Assembly: GCA_937951135.1 (NCBI GenBank)
Contig: CALFCI010000119.1
Span: 1-34,199, forward strand
DNA from: an uncultured Aquimarina sp.
Lineage (GTDB): Bacteria; Bacteroidota; Bacteroidia; Flavobacteriales; Flavobacteriaceae
Direction: 5' to 3'
DNA: 34,199 bases
The notes beneath the pieces are model-generated. The model did not search any database. It was not told the origin of the DNA and saw only the letters and a program-made list of their open reading frames with translations. Position numbers and translations under genes: made by a program. Every line of letters starts with the position of its first letter. Position 1 is the first letter of the stretch. Shown here one piece after another: positions 26,062 through 34,199 of the stretch.

Positions 26062-26137
26062 TATCATATAACTCAAGCTAATATCTATTATCCATACAGA
26101 CAATATGCACAGGCCCATTGATGGACTGAATTCGACA
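26062..26137 (+). repeat. 76-bp dispersed repeat, copy C
   Basis: It has the same length and orientation as A and B. The core is CATAC-AGACA-ATATG, and the end reads GAATTCGACA. Confidence 0.8.
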
Positions 26138-26213
26138 TTATAAAGCTAAGTTGATATTATTCATTAAAAACTACACAAGTACTGTCCGTCAAGAAACGGA
26201 TACACTCTAAACA

Positions 26214-27080
26214 TCAATGGTATACTGTAAAAATCTTTGACGCTTCATTGTAGGCAGATTCAAAACTCATAGGTCTGATATTTGTGTCTACTTTTTGAGC
26301 GGTAAAATACGACAGCATCCGCTCTGTAGGCATGTTACCTGTCAATTCATCTTTTGCCATTGGGCAGCCTCCAAATCCTTGTATAGCACCATCAAACCTT
26401 CGGCAACCTGATCTATATGCCGCATCCACTTTTTCGTGCCAAGCGGAAGGAGTAGTATGCAAATGCGCACCAAATTCGATGGTGGGATACCGCTTTACCA
26501 AATTCAAAAATAGATATGAAATAATCTCTGGTGTAGAGGTACCAACGGTATCAGATAGCGACAGTATTGTTACCCCCATAGCATGCAATTTTTCCGTCCA
26601 TTCCGCAACAATTTCCACATTCCAAGGATCTCCATAAGGATTTCCAAATCCCATGGATAAATAGGTTACTACTTTTTTATTGGCTTGATCAGCTACATTT
26701 AAAATCTCTTCTAAAGTTGCTACAGACTGTGCTATGGTTTTATGGGTATTTCGCATCTGGAAGTTTTCAGAAATCGAAAAAGGATACCCCAAATAATCAA
26801 TCGCTTTATGCTGTACCGCATCGGTGGCACCACGCACATTGGCGACAATAGCTAACAATTTGCTTTGTGTATTGGAAAGATCCAATTGAGATAATACTTG
26901 CGCCGTATCTGCCATTTGCGGAATTGCTTTAGGAGATACAAAACTTCCAAAATCAATAGTATCAAATCCACAGCGCAATAATGCTTGAATATACTGTATT
27001 TTTTGTGCCGTCGGAATATGCGCGCGTATACCCTGCATGGCATCTCTAGGACATTCTATGATTTTTACTGGAGCTTTCAT
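26214..27080 (-). CDS. Hydroxymethylglutaryl-CoA lyase
   Basis: A 288-residue TIM-barrel lyase of the DRE-TIM (HMGL-like) family that splits HMG-CoA into acetyl-CoA and acetoacetate, the last step of leucine breakdown. Motifs: I-E-C-P-R-D-A-M-Q-G (8-17, with the substrate Arg and metal Asp), G-A-H-L-H-T-T near 204-210 (metal-binding His pair), and G-F-G-G-C-P-M-A near 235-242 with the catalytic Cys. The length is normal. It follows pyrD on the same strand by 63 bp, so they may be co-transcribed, though they belong to different pathways. Confidence 0.93.
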   Translation of the reverse strand: MKAPVKIIECPRDAMQGIRAHIPTAQKIQYIQALLRCGFDTIDFGSFVSPKAIPQMADTAQVLSQLDLSNTQSKLLAIVANVRGATDAVQHKAIDYLGYPFSISENFQMRNTHKTIAQSVATLEEILNVADQANKKVVTYLSMGFGNPYGDPWNVEIVAEWTEKLHAMGVTILSLSDTVGTSTPEIISYLFLNLVKRYPTIEFGAHLHTTPSAWHEKVDAAYRSGCRRFDGAIQGFGGCPMAKDELTGNMPTERMLSYFTAQKVDTNIRPMSFESAYNEASKIFTVYH

Positions 27081-27143
27081 TTAAAACCTAAAAATAGTGG
27101 TATTTTTTGGAATAGCCATGTATACTACTCTTCGTACTCCTAT

Positions 27144-28169
27144 CTAATTACTATTCAACAACGCTTTATTGATTTCTTTAATCAATCGCGGCCCTTCATA
27201 AATAAACCCCGTATATAATTGTACTAAACTCGCCCCTGCTGCTAACTTCTCTAAAGCATCCTGAGCACTATGTATACCCCCTACTCCTATAATTGGAAAG
27301 GCTTTATTACTTTTTTCTGATAAAAAACGAATCACCTCTGTAGATCGATTTGTTAATGGTTTTCCACTTAACCCTCCGATTTCAGACGCTAAGGCTGGTA
27401 CTGATGTTAAGCCTTCTCTAGCGATTGTTGTATTAGAAGCAATAACCCCTGCTATTCCGGTATCCTTTACAATGTCTATAATATCCAATAATTGTTCATC
27501 AGTAAGGTCCGGCGCAATTTTAAGAACAATTGGCTTTGGACTTATTTTTTTATTATTTTGCTGTTGTAGTGTATTCAATAATGCGGTTAACGGTTCTTTA
27601 TCCTGTAATGCCCTTAAGTTTGGTGTATTTGGAGAACTTACATTCACCACAAAATAATCAACATGATCAAACAAGGCTTCAAAACACATCATATAATCAT
27701 CAACAGCTTCCTCATTAGGAGTTACTTTATTCTTTCCAATATTACCACCTATTAATACTCCTTTATTTTTACGCAGGCGTGTTACGGCTTCTGCTACTCC
27801 ACCATTATTAAACCCCATACGATTGATGATCGCACTATCACTCTTTAATCGAAACAGGCGTTTTTTAGGGTTTCCGTCTTGAGGTTTTGGGGTTAAGGTT
27901 CCGATTTCAATAAATCCAAATCCAAAGTTTGATAACTCATTGTATAGTTTGGCATCTTTATCAAAACCAGCAGCTAATCCTACTGGGTTTTTAAAGGTAA
28001 TCCCAAATACTTCTCGCTCTAATCTAGAATCGGCAACTACATACAAACTTCTAAAAATAGCGGAAAAAAAAGGAATTTTAGATAAAAAACGGATCATTCG
28101 AAAGGTAAAATAATGTACTTTTTCGGGATCGTACTGAAACAATATGGGACGTACTACTGACTTATACAT
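27144..28169 (-). CDS. pyrD: Dihydroorotate dehydrogenase (quinone), class 2
   Basis: A 341-residue FMN enzyme that oxidises dihydroorotate to orotate and passes electrons to menaquinone at the inner membrane. The N-terminal helical membrane-contact region ([11 protein letters not shown]) marks class 2. The barrel shows [12 protein letters not shown] (about 62-73), N-R-M-G-F-N-N near 115, V-N-V-S-S-P-N-T near 171 with the catalytic Ser, and G-V-G-G-I near 288. I used the ATG at 28169-28167; the frame is open 24 bp further to a TTG, but a TATTTTTG promoter element covers that position, which supports the shorter start. Confidence 0.96.
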   Translation of the reverse strand: MYKSVVRPILFQYDPEKVHYFTFRMIRFLSKIPFFSAIFRSLYVVADSRLEREVFGITFKNPVGLAAGFDKDAKLYNELSNFGFGFIEIGTLTPKPQDGNPKKRLFRLKSDSAIINRMGFNNGGVAEAVTRLRKNKGVLIGGNIGKNKVTPNEEAVDDYMMCFEALFDHVDYFVVNVSSPNTPNLRALQDKEPLTALLNTLQQQNNKKISPKPIVLKIAPDLTDEQLLDIIDIVKDTGIAGVIASNTTIAREGLTSVPALASEIGGLSGKPLTNRSTEVIRFLSEKSNKAFPIIGVGGIHSAQDALEKLAAGASLVQLYTGFIYEGPRLIKEINKALLNSN

Positions 28170-28190
28170 GGAATTTGCTTTTAGCAACTG

Positions 28191-28198
28191 CAAAAATA
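28191..28198 (-). promoter_or_regulatory. Probable pyrD promoter, -7 element
   Basis: The minus strand reads TATTTTTG, 21 bp upstream of the chosen ATG. A TTC, one base off TTG, lies 19 bp further upstream. Confidence 0.5.
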
Positions 28199-28307
28199 GG
28201 AGATACCAGACTCTAATGAAAGGTATTTAATGATTTAGTTATTGATTTTTCACATGCATCTCTTAAACCTCTAGCGCATCCTCCTTAATTCAACACGGTT
28301 TTTACAG

Positions 28308-28315
28308 TATCTTTG
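28308..28315 (+). promoter_or_regulatory. Probable lysE-type gene promoter, -7 element
   Basis: TATCTTTG matches TAnnTTTG. It diverges from the pyrD promoter 110 bp away. The predicted leader to the ATG at 28413 is about 90 nt. Confidence 0.5.
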
Positions 28316-28412
28316 AGTGTCAACTAGTACATTTAAAGGTATATTGTATCGACACCTAAAATCTAGTTCCTCGTACGCTAGTATATTAAATCAATTCTTA
28401 AAAAAAACAACT

Positions 28413-29027
28413 ATGCAGCTCTTAGAAGGTTTTGGACTTGGAATCGCAACTGTTATTTTTATAGGACCTGTATTCTTTTTAGTACTTCAAACCAGTTTAC
28501 AGTTTGGTATTAGATCAGGGATAGCTGTTGTATTTGGGATCATTAGTAGTGATATTGTATGTGCCTGCCTGTGTTATTTTGGTCTTGCATCCATATTCAT
28601 TTATGGGCAGGCAAAATTTCTAGTAGGGATTTCAGGAACCCTCATTTTACTTTTAACTGGATTCTTTTATCTGTTTAAAAAAACAGAACCTAAAATTTTG
28701 AATCAAACGATATGCGGGTTAACATCGTATTGGCATTTTTTCGCAAAAGGGTTTGGAATTAATTTTTTCAACCCATTTGTATTTGCAGTTTGGATTGGTA
28801 TTTTCGAATATGGAAATTCCATAGTTGCAACACAAGGAGCGCTTATTTGGTTTTTAATTGCTGTTCTTTTTGGAATCTTACTGACAGATCTCTGTAAAGT
28901 ATTTTTTGCACATTATATCCGAAAATGGCTTTCCGATCATTGGATAAAGAATCTCTATAAAGGAGTCGGTATTCTACTTATCATATTCGCTATTCGATTA
29001 TTTTACAGCACTGTTTTCGAGACCTAA
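28413..29027 (+). CDS. LysE family translocator
   Basis: A 204-residue inner-membrane exporter of the LysE/RhtB superfamily, which expels amino acids or similar small solutes. It has about six transmembrane helices. The N-terminal family element is G-F-G-L-G-I-A-T-V-I-F-I-G-P-V-F-F (about 5-21), with the invariant G-P. F-F-N-P-F-V-F-A-V-W near 123-132 is the matching motif of the second half. I chose the ATG at 28413, which starts M-Q-L-L-E-G-F; an open stretch of 32 codons upstream contains the promoter and no family similarity. The substrate cannot be told from sequence. Confidence 0.9.
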   Translation: MQLLEGFGLGIATVIFIGPVFFLVLQTSLQFGIRSGIAVVFGIISSDIVCACLCYFGLASIFIYGQAKFLVGISGTLILLLTGFFYLFKKTEPKILNQTICGLTSYWHFFAKGFGINFFNPFVFAVWIGIFEYGNSIVATQGALIWFLIAVLFGILLTDLCKVFFAHYIRKWLSDHWIKNLYKGVGILLIIFAIRLFYSTVFET

Positions 29028-29076
29028 ATAGAATTTTTATTCCTTCCATTTTCGTATTTTCTCTTATCATTTTTAG

Positions 29077-29084
29077 TATATTTG
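29077..29084 (+). promoter_or_regulatory. Probable promoter of the DUF1761 gene, -7 element
   Basis: TATATTTG, an exact TAnnTTTG match, lies 25 bp upstream of the ATG at 29110. A clear TTG at -33 was not seen. Confidence 0.5.
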
Positions 29085-29109
29085 AAATTCACACTTAAAA
29101 CATATCCCT

Positions 29110-29610
29110 ATGGAATTCAATATTTTAGTCTCGATTATTGCAGCCTTAGTCCCTTTAGTTATTGGTTTTATTTGGTACAACCCAAAAGTATTTGGGACTG
29201 CTTGGATGAATGCTTGTGGTTTTTCTAAAGAAGATCTCAAGGGAGGTAATATGCTTAAAATTTTTCTGCTTACTTTTATTCTTAGCATTATGATTGCATT
29301 TTCATTAAATACTATTGTAATCCACCAATTTGGTTTTTTTCAAAGTTTGATGAATGAACCTAACCTTATGGTTGAAGGTACCGAGCTTAATCTATATGCT
29401 AAAGATTATATGGAACGTTTTGGAACAAACTTTCGTGATTTTGGACATGGAGCACTCCATGGAACTATTGCTGGCTTTTTTATCGTACTTCCTATTATTG
29501 GTATCAATGCTCTTTTTGAACGTCGTAGCTTTAAATACATCGCAATTCATGCTGGTTATTGGGTAATTTGTTTAGCATTAATGGGAGGGATTATTTGTCA
29601 ATTCGCATAA
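29110..29610 (+). CDS. DUF1761 family membrane protein
   Basis: A 166-residue inner-membrane protein of the DUF1761 family, with no known function. The family start A-A-L-V-P-L-V-I-G-F-I-W-Y-N-P-K-V-F-G-T-A-W (11-32) is clear. Four transmembrane helices are likely (about 5-23, 49-70, 113-130, 143-163). An unusual soluble segment (about 78-105, with an acidic E-G-T-E-L-N and K-D-Y-M-E-R) and H-G-A-L-H-G-T precede the third helix. It has its own promoter and a terminator, so it is monocistronic. It converges with the acyltransferase gene. Confidence 0.88.
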   Translation: MEFNILVSIIAALVPLVIGFIWYNPKVFGTAWMNACGFSKEDLKGGNMLKIFLLTFILSIMIAFSLNTIVIHQFGFFQSLMNEPNLMVEGTELNLYAKDYMERFGTNFRDFGHGALHGTIAGFFIVLPIIGINALFERRSFKYIAIHAGYWVICLALMGGIICQFA

Positions 29611-29647
29611 TCTTAAAATACATTAACTACGTATTAAGATATTTTTT
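29611..29647 (+). terminator. Terminator of the DUF1761 gene, overlapping the acyltransferase stop
   Basis: TCTTAA-AA-TAC (29611-29621) pairs with GTA-TTAAGA (29631-29639) with a two-base bulge, followed by TATTTTTTT. The right arm and T-run code for the last residues of the convergent gene. Confidence 0.55.
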
Positions 29648-30818
29648 TAAAAGGATTTCGAATTTCATATTCGCTAGGAGTAATTGTTGAAATCAATGGT
29701 TTTAAGATCGTATTTGAGATCACATTCCCATACCGCACATACAACTTCATAGCAATAGGAACTGCCCCAATACTGCTTTTGATCGTTTCCGCAGTACGCC
29801 CTAATATCAACGTTTTCACCTTATAATCAATAGACAATTGTACATAGTCGTACAGCATTCTTTGGTAAATTGCATTTGAGCTATTGTACTCATAATCAAG
29901 ACCTATATGGTTCGCTTCTATAGCATCTTCAATAATGAATGCTGTAGTAAACCCTACTAGCTTATCATCTAAAAAATACCCTTTGAATATAAAAAAATCT
30001 TTTAAATTCACTTTTAGATGATGAAATGTCGTCGCATTCAACTTTCCTATTTGAAAAGCTGCCTTATCTAATACCGATACATAACAGGTATTAATCTCAT
30101 CAGTATACTGTGCTATATCCAAAGCTGTAAAATCTTTGACGTGTACTGCTGCTGATTTTTTAAATACCTTTTTTGCTCGGCTTCTAAACTTCGTTTTCAT
30201 TGCACCTAGATAGTCTTCAAATGTAGTCCAAGAAGGGGCTATTGGCACAACCATGTTTACATCGATTTGAATTTCTCTAAAATCATCTTCTTTAAATTGA
30301 TCGCTGTGTTTAAAAGAACTTGGCCAAAATTCTTTGATTAAGATAAAACTAGGTTTATTTTCTTCAGCACGCCTTATTTTCTGTAATGCTTCTGATAAAC
30401 ATTTGAATGCAATTTGAGGTGACAAATCATTGGAAAACATAAACCCATGCTCTCCACAAGAAAATAAATTTCCACAAACTAATACTTTAATATCTGTATT
30501 CTTAAAAAATTGATGATAGAGTGCATCACTTACTTTACAAGGAAATTCACTCAGTTTGGTCTGCGCTGTATTTAAATGTAATAATTGCGTTACTGCAATT
30601 GCCACTGGGGTATTGTTTTCATAAAAAATAAGATAGCGAAATTCAATAGTTTCTGAAAGTGTATCTTCTAGCGTTTTTAAATATGGTAGCGTTAAGAACA
30701 ACTGTTTTGCTGCATTTACCTGATTCCAATCTGCAACCGGGATCGCATCAATACATTTAAAAAAATGATATTGTAATGTTCTATTTTTATAGGTCACTTC
30801 AGATTTACAGTAATGCAT
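29634..30818 (-). CDS. GNAT/FemAB-like acyltransferase
   Basis: A 394-residue protein with a GNAT-fold C-terminal half of the Acetyltransf_6/FemAB-like type. Members transfer acyl or aminoacyl groups in cell-envelope or peptide synthesis. The second half (about 195-340) includes M-K-T-K-F-R-S-R-A-K-K near 205-215, F-F-I-F-K-G-Y-F-L-D-D-K-L-V-G-F (about 275-290) and H-I-G-L-D-Y-E-Y-N near 305, which fits the acyl-CoA site. The N-terminal half may be a decayed second GNAT domain (Y-L-I-F-Y-E-N-N-T-P-V-A-I-A). There is no signal peptide or clear membrane span. Substrate unknown. A TATCTTTG element lies 42 bp upstream. Confidence 0.78.
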   Translation of the reverse strand: MHYCKSEVTYKNRTLQYHFFKCIDAIPVADWNQVNAAKQLFLTLPYLKTLEDTLSETIEFRYLIFYENNTPVAIAVTQLLHLNTAQTKLSEFPCKVSDALYHQFFKNTDIKVLVCGNLFSCGEHGFMFSNDLSPQIAFKCLSEALQKIRRAEENKPSFILIKEFWPSSFKHSDQFKEDDFREIQIDVNMVVPIAPSWTTFEDYLGAMKTKFRSRAKKVFKKSAAVHVKDFTALDIAQYTDEINTCYVSVLDKAAFQIGKLNATTFHHLKVNLKDFFIFKGYFLDDKLVGFTTAFIIEDAIEANHIGLDYEYNSSNAIYQRMLYDYVQLSIDYKVKTLILGRTAETIKSSIGAVPIAMKLYVRYGNVISNTILKPLISTITPSEYEIRNPFKKIS

Positions 30819-31163
30819 CGGAGAAAATCAAGACTTGAGCAATTTTAAATTCGTGAATATCAAAGATAAGATACAATTTTTTATAATGTTGAACAACTCT
30901 ATTTATTAATCATATTAACACTACAAAAAACTATATTTTATAGTGGCTATTTTCTATTTTAGCTACTTTAGCGATCTATCACCCCTATTACTAATACGGT
31001 TTTAGATTTTAAAATCGTAATTCCTAATAGGAAGCTATTAAATATGCGAAAAAGTTATATACAAATTCTAAGTACATGACACAGGGATTTAACTATTACG
31101 TACTACAATCCATTTCATTAACCAAAAACAGGAGTATCGTACACTATCTAAACCAGAAATAAC
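30819..31163. other. Gene-free gap between the acyltransferase gene and pepT
   Basis: Divergent control region. It holds the acyltransferase -7 element at 30861 and a small hairpin ACTATA-TTT-TATAGT near 30932-30946. A weak TACTTTAG near 30963, one base off consensus, could serve pepT but is 200 bp away. No ORF of interest was seen. Confidence 0.45.
30861..30868 (-). promoter_or_regulatory. Probable promoter of the acyltransferase gene, -7 element
   Basis: The minus strand reads TATCTTTG, 42 bp upstream of the ATG at 30818. The -33 box is unclear. Confidence 0.45.
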
Positions 31164-32408
31164 ATGATTCAAAAACAACATATCATCGACCGTTTTATTA
31201 GCTATGTCACCATTGATACCGAAAGTGACCCTAATAGTGATAGCACGCCAAGTACAGAAAAACAATGGGATCTTGCCCATAAATTGGTAGCAGAACTAAA
31301 AGCTATTGGCATGGAATCCGTAACCATCGATGAGAATGCATATATCATGGCAACGTTACCCGCTACTGTTACTCATAAAGTACCAACGATTGGCTTTGTA
31401 TCTCATTTTGACACTACACCTGATTTTACAGGTGCCAATGTTACCCCACAAATTATAGAAAACTATGATGGTAAGGATATTATATTAAACGCTAAAGAAA
31501 ATATTATCCTTTCACCGGATTATTTTGATGATTTAAAACAATATAAAGGTCAAACGCTCATTACCACAGATGGCACTACATTATTAGGCGCAGATGACAA
31601 AGCCGGAATCGCAGAAATCATAACAGCGATGGAGTATCTCATTCAACATCCAGAAATCAAACATGGCACTATACGTATAGGGTTTACTCCAGACGAAGAA
31701 ATTGGTCGTGGAGCACATAAATTTGATGTTCAAAAATTTAATGCAGATTGGGCATATACAATGGATGGCAGCCAAATTGGCGAATTGGAATACGAAAATT
31801 TTAATGCAGCAAGTGCTGTAGTTACCATTCAAGGTAAAAGTGTACACCCTGGATATGCTAAAGGAAAAATGATCAATAGCATACACATTGCTCAAGAGTT
31901 TATTGGAATGTTACCGCGTTTGGAAACCCCTGAGCATACTAGCGGTCGAGAAGGGTTCTTTCATTTACACACTAGTACTGGTGATGTAGAAAAAACAACA
32001 CTACAGTATATTATTAGAGATCATGACAAAAATACTTTTGAAGCTAGGAAGCAAACGGTATTGGATTGTGTAACGGCAATAAACGCAAAGTATGACACTA
32101 CTCCTGTATCCATAACGATCAAAGATCAATATTATAATATGAAAGAGAAAGTAACTCCTGTTTTTCATATTGTTGATATCGCCGCTGAAGCAATGAAGGC
32201 CATTGGTATTACTCCTATCATTAAACCTATACGCGGTGGTACAGATGGCTCTCAATTAAGTTTTATGGGGTTACCTTGTCCTAATATCTTTGCTGGAGGA
32301 CATAATTTTCATGGGCGGTATGAATATGTACCTGTAGAGAGTATGATAAAAGCTGCAGAAGTCATCGTAAAAATAGCGGAATTAACGGCGCAACAAGATA
32401 CCCTATAA
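31164..32408 (+). CDS. pepT: Peptidase T (tripeptide aminopeptidase)
   Basis: A 414-residue di-zinc M20B aminopeptidase that removes the N-terminal residue from tripeptides in the cytoplasm. Metal-site motifs: S-H-F-D-T-T-P-D (80-87, His81 and catalytic Asp83), G-A-D-D-K-A-G (142-148, bridging Asp), P-D-E-E-I-G near 176-181 (catalytic and metal Glu), and G-G-H-N-F-H-G near 380 (last His). The dimerisation lid domain lies between about 210 and 320. The length fits PepT of E. coli and Salmonella. Only 10-15 bp of AT-rich leader lie near the ATG, with no recognisable Shine-Dalgarno, as is usual for this phylum. Confidence 0.96.
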   Translation: MIQKQHIIDRFISYVTIDTESDPNSDSTPSTEKQWDLAHKLVAELKAIGMESVTIDENAYIMATLPATVTHKVPTIGFVSHFDTTPDFTGANVTPQIIENYDGKDIILNAKENIILSPDYFDDLKQYKGQTLITTDGTTLLGADDKAGIAEIITAMEYLIQHPEIKHGTIRIGFTPDEEIGRGAHKFDVQKFNADWAYTMDGSQIGELEYENFNAASAVVTIQGKSVHPGYAKGKMINSIHIAQEFIGMLPRLETPEHTSGREGFFHLHTSTGDVEKTTLQYIIRDHDKNTFEARKQTVLDCVTAINAKYDTTPVSITIKDQYYNMKEKVTPVFHIVDIAAEAMKAIGITPIIKPIRGGTDGSQLSFMGLPCPNIFAGGHNFHGRYEYVPVESMIKAAEVIVKIAELTAQQDTL

Positions 32409-32557
32409 CATTAAGACCACGATATGGCCTATTCTTCTTGCATTTCATCGAAAACTATCGTTACTCATCTAAAAAGAACAAGTATTCATCATCTGGTAAC
32501 TTCGCATTATTTAATATTAGTTTTCTTTGAAAAACTAATAATTAATTTAAAAACATC

Positions 32558-33436
32558 ATGCAAACATCAGAAACAATTGTAGATTCCGCAGTAACTGGAA
32601 CGACAGAAGCCGGAGGAACTATTATGAGTTCTCTAGGAGGTTTTTTTAATTCTATTCAAGAAGGCGCAGGACAATATGGCTTAAAAATAGTAGGAGGTAT
32701 TGTTGCCTTAATCATAGGACTATGGATCATTAAGATCGTAATGAAGGCTATTAAAAAAGGCTTTGACAAAAGCAATGTAGATAGCACATTGAAACCATTC
32801 TTGGTTACACTAGTAAGCTTTCTATTAAAACTATTATTATTCATTTCTATAGCAGGTATTGTTGGAATCCCTACTGCTACTTTTGCAGCTTTACTTGCTG
32901 CTGTTGGTTTAGCCATAGGCGGTGCTTTTAACGGATCTTTAGGCCACATGGCTGCTGGAGTAATGTTATTGGTTTTCCGTCCATTTAAAGTAGGTGATCT
33001 TATCGAAACTGGAGGAAAACTTGGATTTGTGAAAGAAATCTCTGTATTTGTTACTGTTTTAGAAACTTTTCAAAACAAAACAGAAATCATTCCTAATGGA
33101 GCAATAACAGCAGATACGATTACCAACCTAACGACAATTGGAAATTTAAGAGTAGACATGCCTTTCGCTATTCAATATGGTACTGACATTAAAAAAGCAA
33201 AAGAAATCGTAATGAATGTACTACAGGCTGACGATAAAGTAATGACTGACCCAGCACCAAGAGTAGCCGTGAATAACCTAGGCGCTAATGGGGTAGAATT
33301 ACTGGCTTTACCTTATTCTACCTGTGAAAACTATTGGGATGTGTATTGGGATACAAGACAAAGTATTGTAGAAGCTCTAGGGAATGCTCAATATGATGCT
33401 CCATTACCACAACGTATTGTTACTATGAAAAGTTAA
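32558..33436 (+). CDS. mscS: Small-conductance mechanosensitive channel (MscS family)
   Basis: A 292-residue MscS-type channel that opens under membrane tension to release solutes during hypo-osmotic shock. There is a polar N-terminal stretch (1-35), TM1 at about 43-62, TM2 at about 80-103, and the pore helix TM3 with A-A-V-G-L-A-I-G-G-A-F-N-G-S-L-G-H-M-A-A-G near 110-132, followed by L-V-F-R-P-F-K-V-G-D. The beta domain contains P-N-G-A-I near 180, and the C-terminal alpha/beta domain completes the vestibule. This is the compact MscS plan seen in E. coli MscS. A TTTCTTTG element (one base off consensus) lies 30 bp upstream. A strong terminator follows. Confidence 0.95.
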   Translation: MQTSETIVDSAVTGTTEAGGTIMSSLGGFFNSIQEGAGQYGLKIVGGIVALIIGLWIIKIVMKAIKKGFDKSNVDSTLKPFLVTLVSFLLKLLLFISIAGIVGIPTATFAALLAAVGLAIGGAFNGSLGHMAAGVMLLVFRPFKVGDLIETGGKLGFVKEISVFVTVLETFQNKTEIIPNGAITADTITNLTTIGNLRVDMPFAIQYGTDIKKAKEIVMNVLQADDKVMTDPAPRVAVNNLGANGVELLALPYSTCENYWDVYWDTRQSIVEALGNAQYDAPLPQRIVTMKS

Positions 33437-33497
33437 CAGCCAATAAAAAAAGTAAGTCTTCCTTAAAATAGGTTGACCGTTTTTAAAAAATGAAATT

Positions 33498-33529
33498 AAT
33501 CCATCGAAGCTAGCTTTGATGGATTTTTT
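33498..33529 (+). terminator. Terminator of mscS
   Basis: AATCCATCGAAGC (33498-33510) pairs with GCTTTGATGGATT (33513-33525), with one G-U pair. T6 follows (33524-33529). It starts about 60 bp after the stop codon. Confidence 0.9.
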
Positions 33530-33530
33530 C

Positions 33531-33606
33531 TATCCTATAACTAAATTTTAGTTTTGTTACCCATATAGATAATATGGGCTGCTCATTGATAGACTTATAT
33601 ACAACA
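33531..33606 (+). repeat. 76-bp dispersed repeat, copy D
   Basis: It begins TATCCTAT and matches copies A to C up to CATTGATAGAC; the last 10-15 bases differ. The core hairpin CCATAT-AGATA-ATATGG is extended by one pair, changed on both sides relative to copy B, which keeps the pairing. It starts right after the mscS terminator. Confidence 0.75.
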
Positions 33607-34010
33607 CTAATAGTGTTGTAGTTATACCAACCTAAGTTGCCACATCTTCATTACATTTTCTGCATTCATATCAACTACTTAAGTGATACTGTATTCTCTT
33701 TCTATCAAAAGCGTCTTTTACTAATAAGAGATAATGTTGCATTTCGGCTACTTCTTTCTAGCTATAAATACCTTGTTTATATACTCCATAGCTATATACA
33801 ATACAATCACAATAGTCTGTTCTGAACTTGTCGAAGGGTTTTTACACCTAAAAATAACAGTATCTTTAATACAAGATTATATATTCAAATAAACATTAAT
33901 TCGTTTACTCAATCGAGCCTATCTTCCTACTGGATAAAAAGGTTCAGCACAAGATTTTAATATTCATCTATGGAGTATATAATTCAAATTATTTAAGGCT
34001 CATTTTAAAA

Positions 34011-34040
34011 TACATTTGAATAACATAAGGTTATGTTATT
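34011..34040 (+). promoter_or_regulatory. Possible promoter with overlapping palindrome
   Basis: TACATTTG (34011-34018) is followed at once by AATAACATAA-GG-TTATGTTATT, a perfect inverted repeat over the expected transcription start. This is the right place for an operator of a gene to the right of the window. Confidence 0.35.
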
Positions 34041-34199
34041 TAAACCCGGATTATGCAGTAGAAAATCTATTACGGCTTAAAACTACTTCAAAATATACCG
34101 CTCCGCTATGTTTTTAAACTTAACCATAGCGATGCGATGCTAAATTTTAGAAAACATCATATTTTATCGCAATTTCAAACCTCATGACGAAGTGCTATT

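Larger units (their letters stand above)
25657..26213. other. Repeat-rich intergenic region between the DUF4856 gene and the HMG-CoA lyase gene
   Basis: No gene was found; the minus-strand open frame at 25729-25944 has no coding character. From left to right it holds a partial 3' end of the 76-bp repeat (CTGAGTTCGACATAA, 25682-25696), a long imperfect palindrome (25711-25812), full copies B and C of the 76-bp repeat, and between them CTCCCAGAGGGAG near 26010-26022, a palindromic fragment. Confidence 0.6.
33530..34199. other. Gene-free right edge
   Basis: No gene was recognised. It holds copy D of the 76-bp repeat, a TTCTGAACTTGTCGAAGG segment near 33819 that resembles palindromic intergenic repeats seen in many Bacteroidota, and a plus-strand TACATTTG element (34011-34018) followed by a perfect 22-bp palindrome (34019-34040). 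The next gene must lie outside the window. Confidence 0.5.

Noticed and set aside
33637..33825. Plus-strand open frame of 62 codons at the right edge
   Set aside because: It lies in AT-rich, repeat-containing DNA; no promoter at the right distance and no recognisable protein features.
33819..33840. TTCTGAACTTGTCGAAGG segment as a new regulatory site
   Set aside because: It resembles a palindromic intergenic sequence found widely in Bacteroidota and occurs here once, with no gene next to it; not specific enough.

Overview
The window comes from a member of the Bacteroidota, most likely a marine Flavobacteriaceae. The signs are low GC, Bacteroidota-only families (DUF5606, DUF4856, TonB receptors with a carboxypeptidase-like N-terminal domain), lipoprotein and AXA|Q signal peptides, and repeated TAnnTTTG promoter elements. 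The species cannot be named from the sequence. No tRNA, rRNA, CRISPR array, transposase or phage gene was seen. Nearly all genes up to 28.2 kb lie on the minus strand; the last 6 kb is mixed.

Layout. Positions 1-84 hold the start of a secreted protein that leaves the window. From 0.9 to 5.1 kb lies pyrG-yidC-PEBP, read leftward. From 5.6 to 9.7 kb come DUF5606, def, ruvX and uvrB. From 10.0 to 12.1 kb are two tandem family 2 glycosyltransferases. A small Cys/Lys-rich ORF and a ferritin follow at 12.9-13.6 kb. A ferric-iron ABC importer (fbpA-fbpB-fbpC order of transcription) fills 13.9-17.9 kb. A DUF2809 membrane protein and a LOV-like PAS protein lie at 18.2-19.1 kb. From 19.3 to 25.6 kb is a four-gene cell-envelope cluster: DUF4856 lipoprotein, imelysin-like lipoprotein, a vitamin K-dependent gamma-carboxylase (HTTM) homologue, and a TonB-dependent receptor. 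Then come HMG-CoA lyase, pyrD, a LysE exporter, DUF1761, an acyltransferase, pepT and an MscS channel.

The central theme is iron. A ferritin, the fbpABC importer and the imelysin/TonB cluster sit within 13 kb. An exact inverted repeat, TTATTTA-N9-TAAATAA, occurs once in the fbpA promoter and twice at the promoter of the DUF4856 gene. This suggests one metal-responsive repressor controls outer-membrane uptake and inner-membrane import together. The most unusual part is the gamma-carboxylase homologue, which keeps the residues that correspond to the catalytic Lys and His of the animal enzyme and sits between the two surface lipoproteins and the receptor.

The intergenic DNA is rich in repeats of two kinds: a 76-bp dispersed element (four copies, all in the same orientation) and arrays of 7-bp units (GTTGATG, TTCTGAC, GGGTTTC types). 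Two of these heptamer arrays lie directly in front of start codons (fbpC and def).
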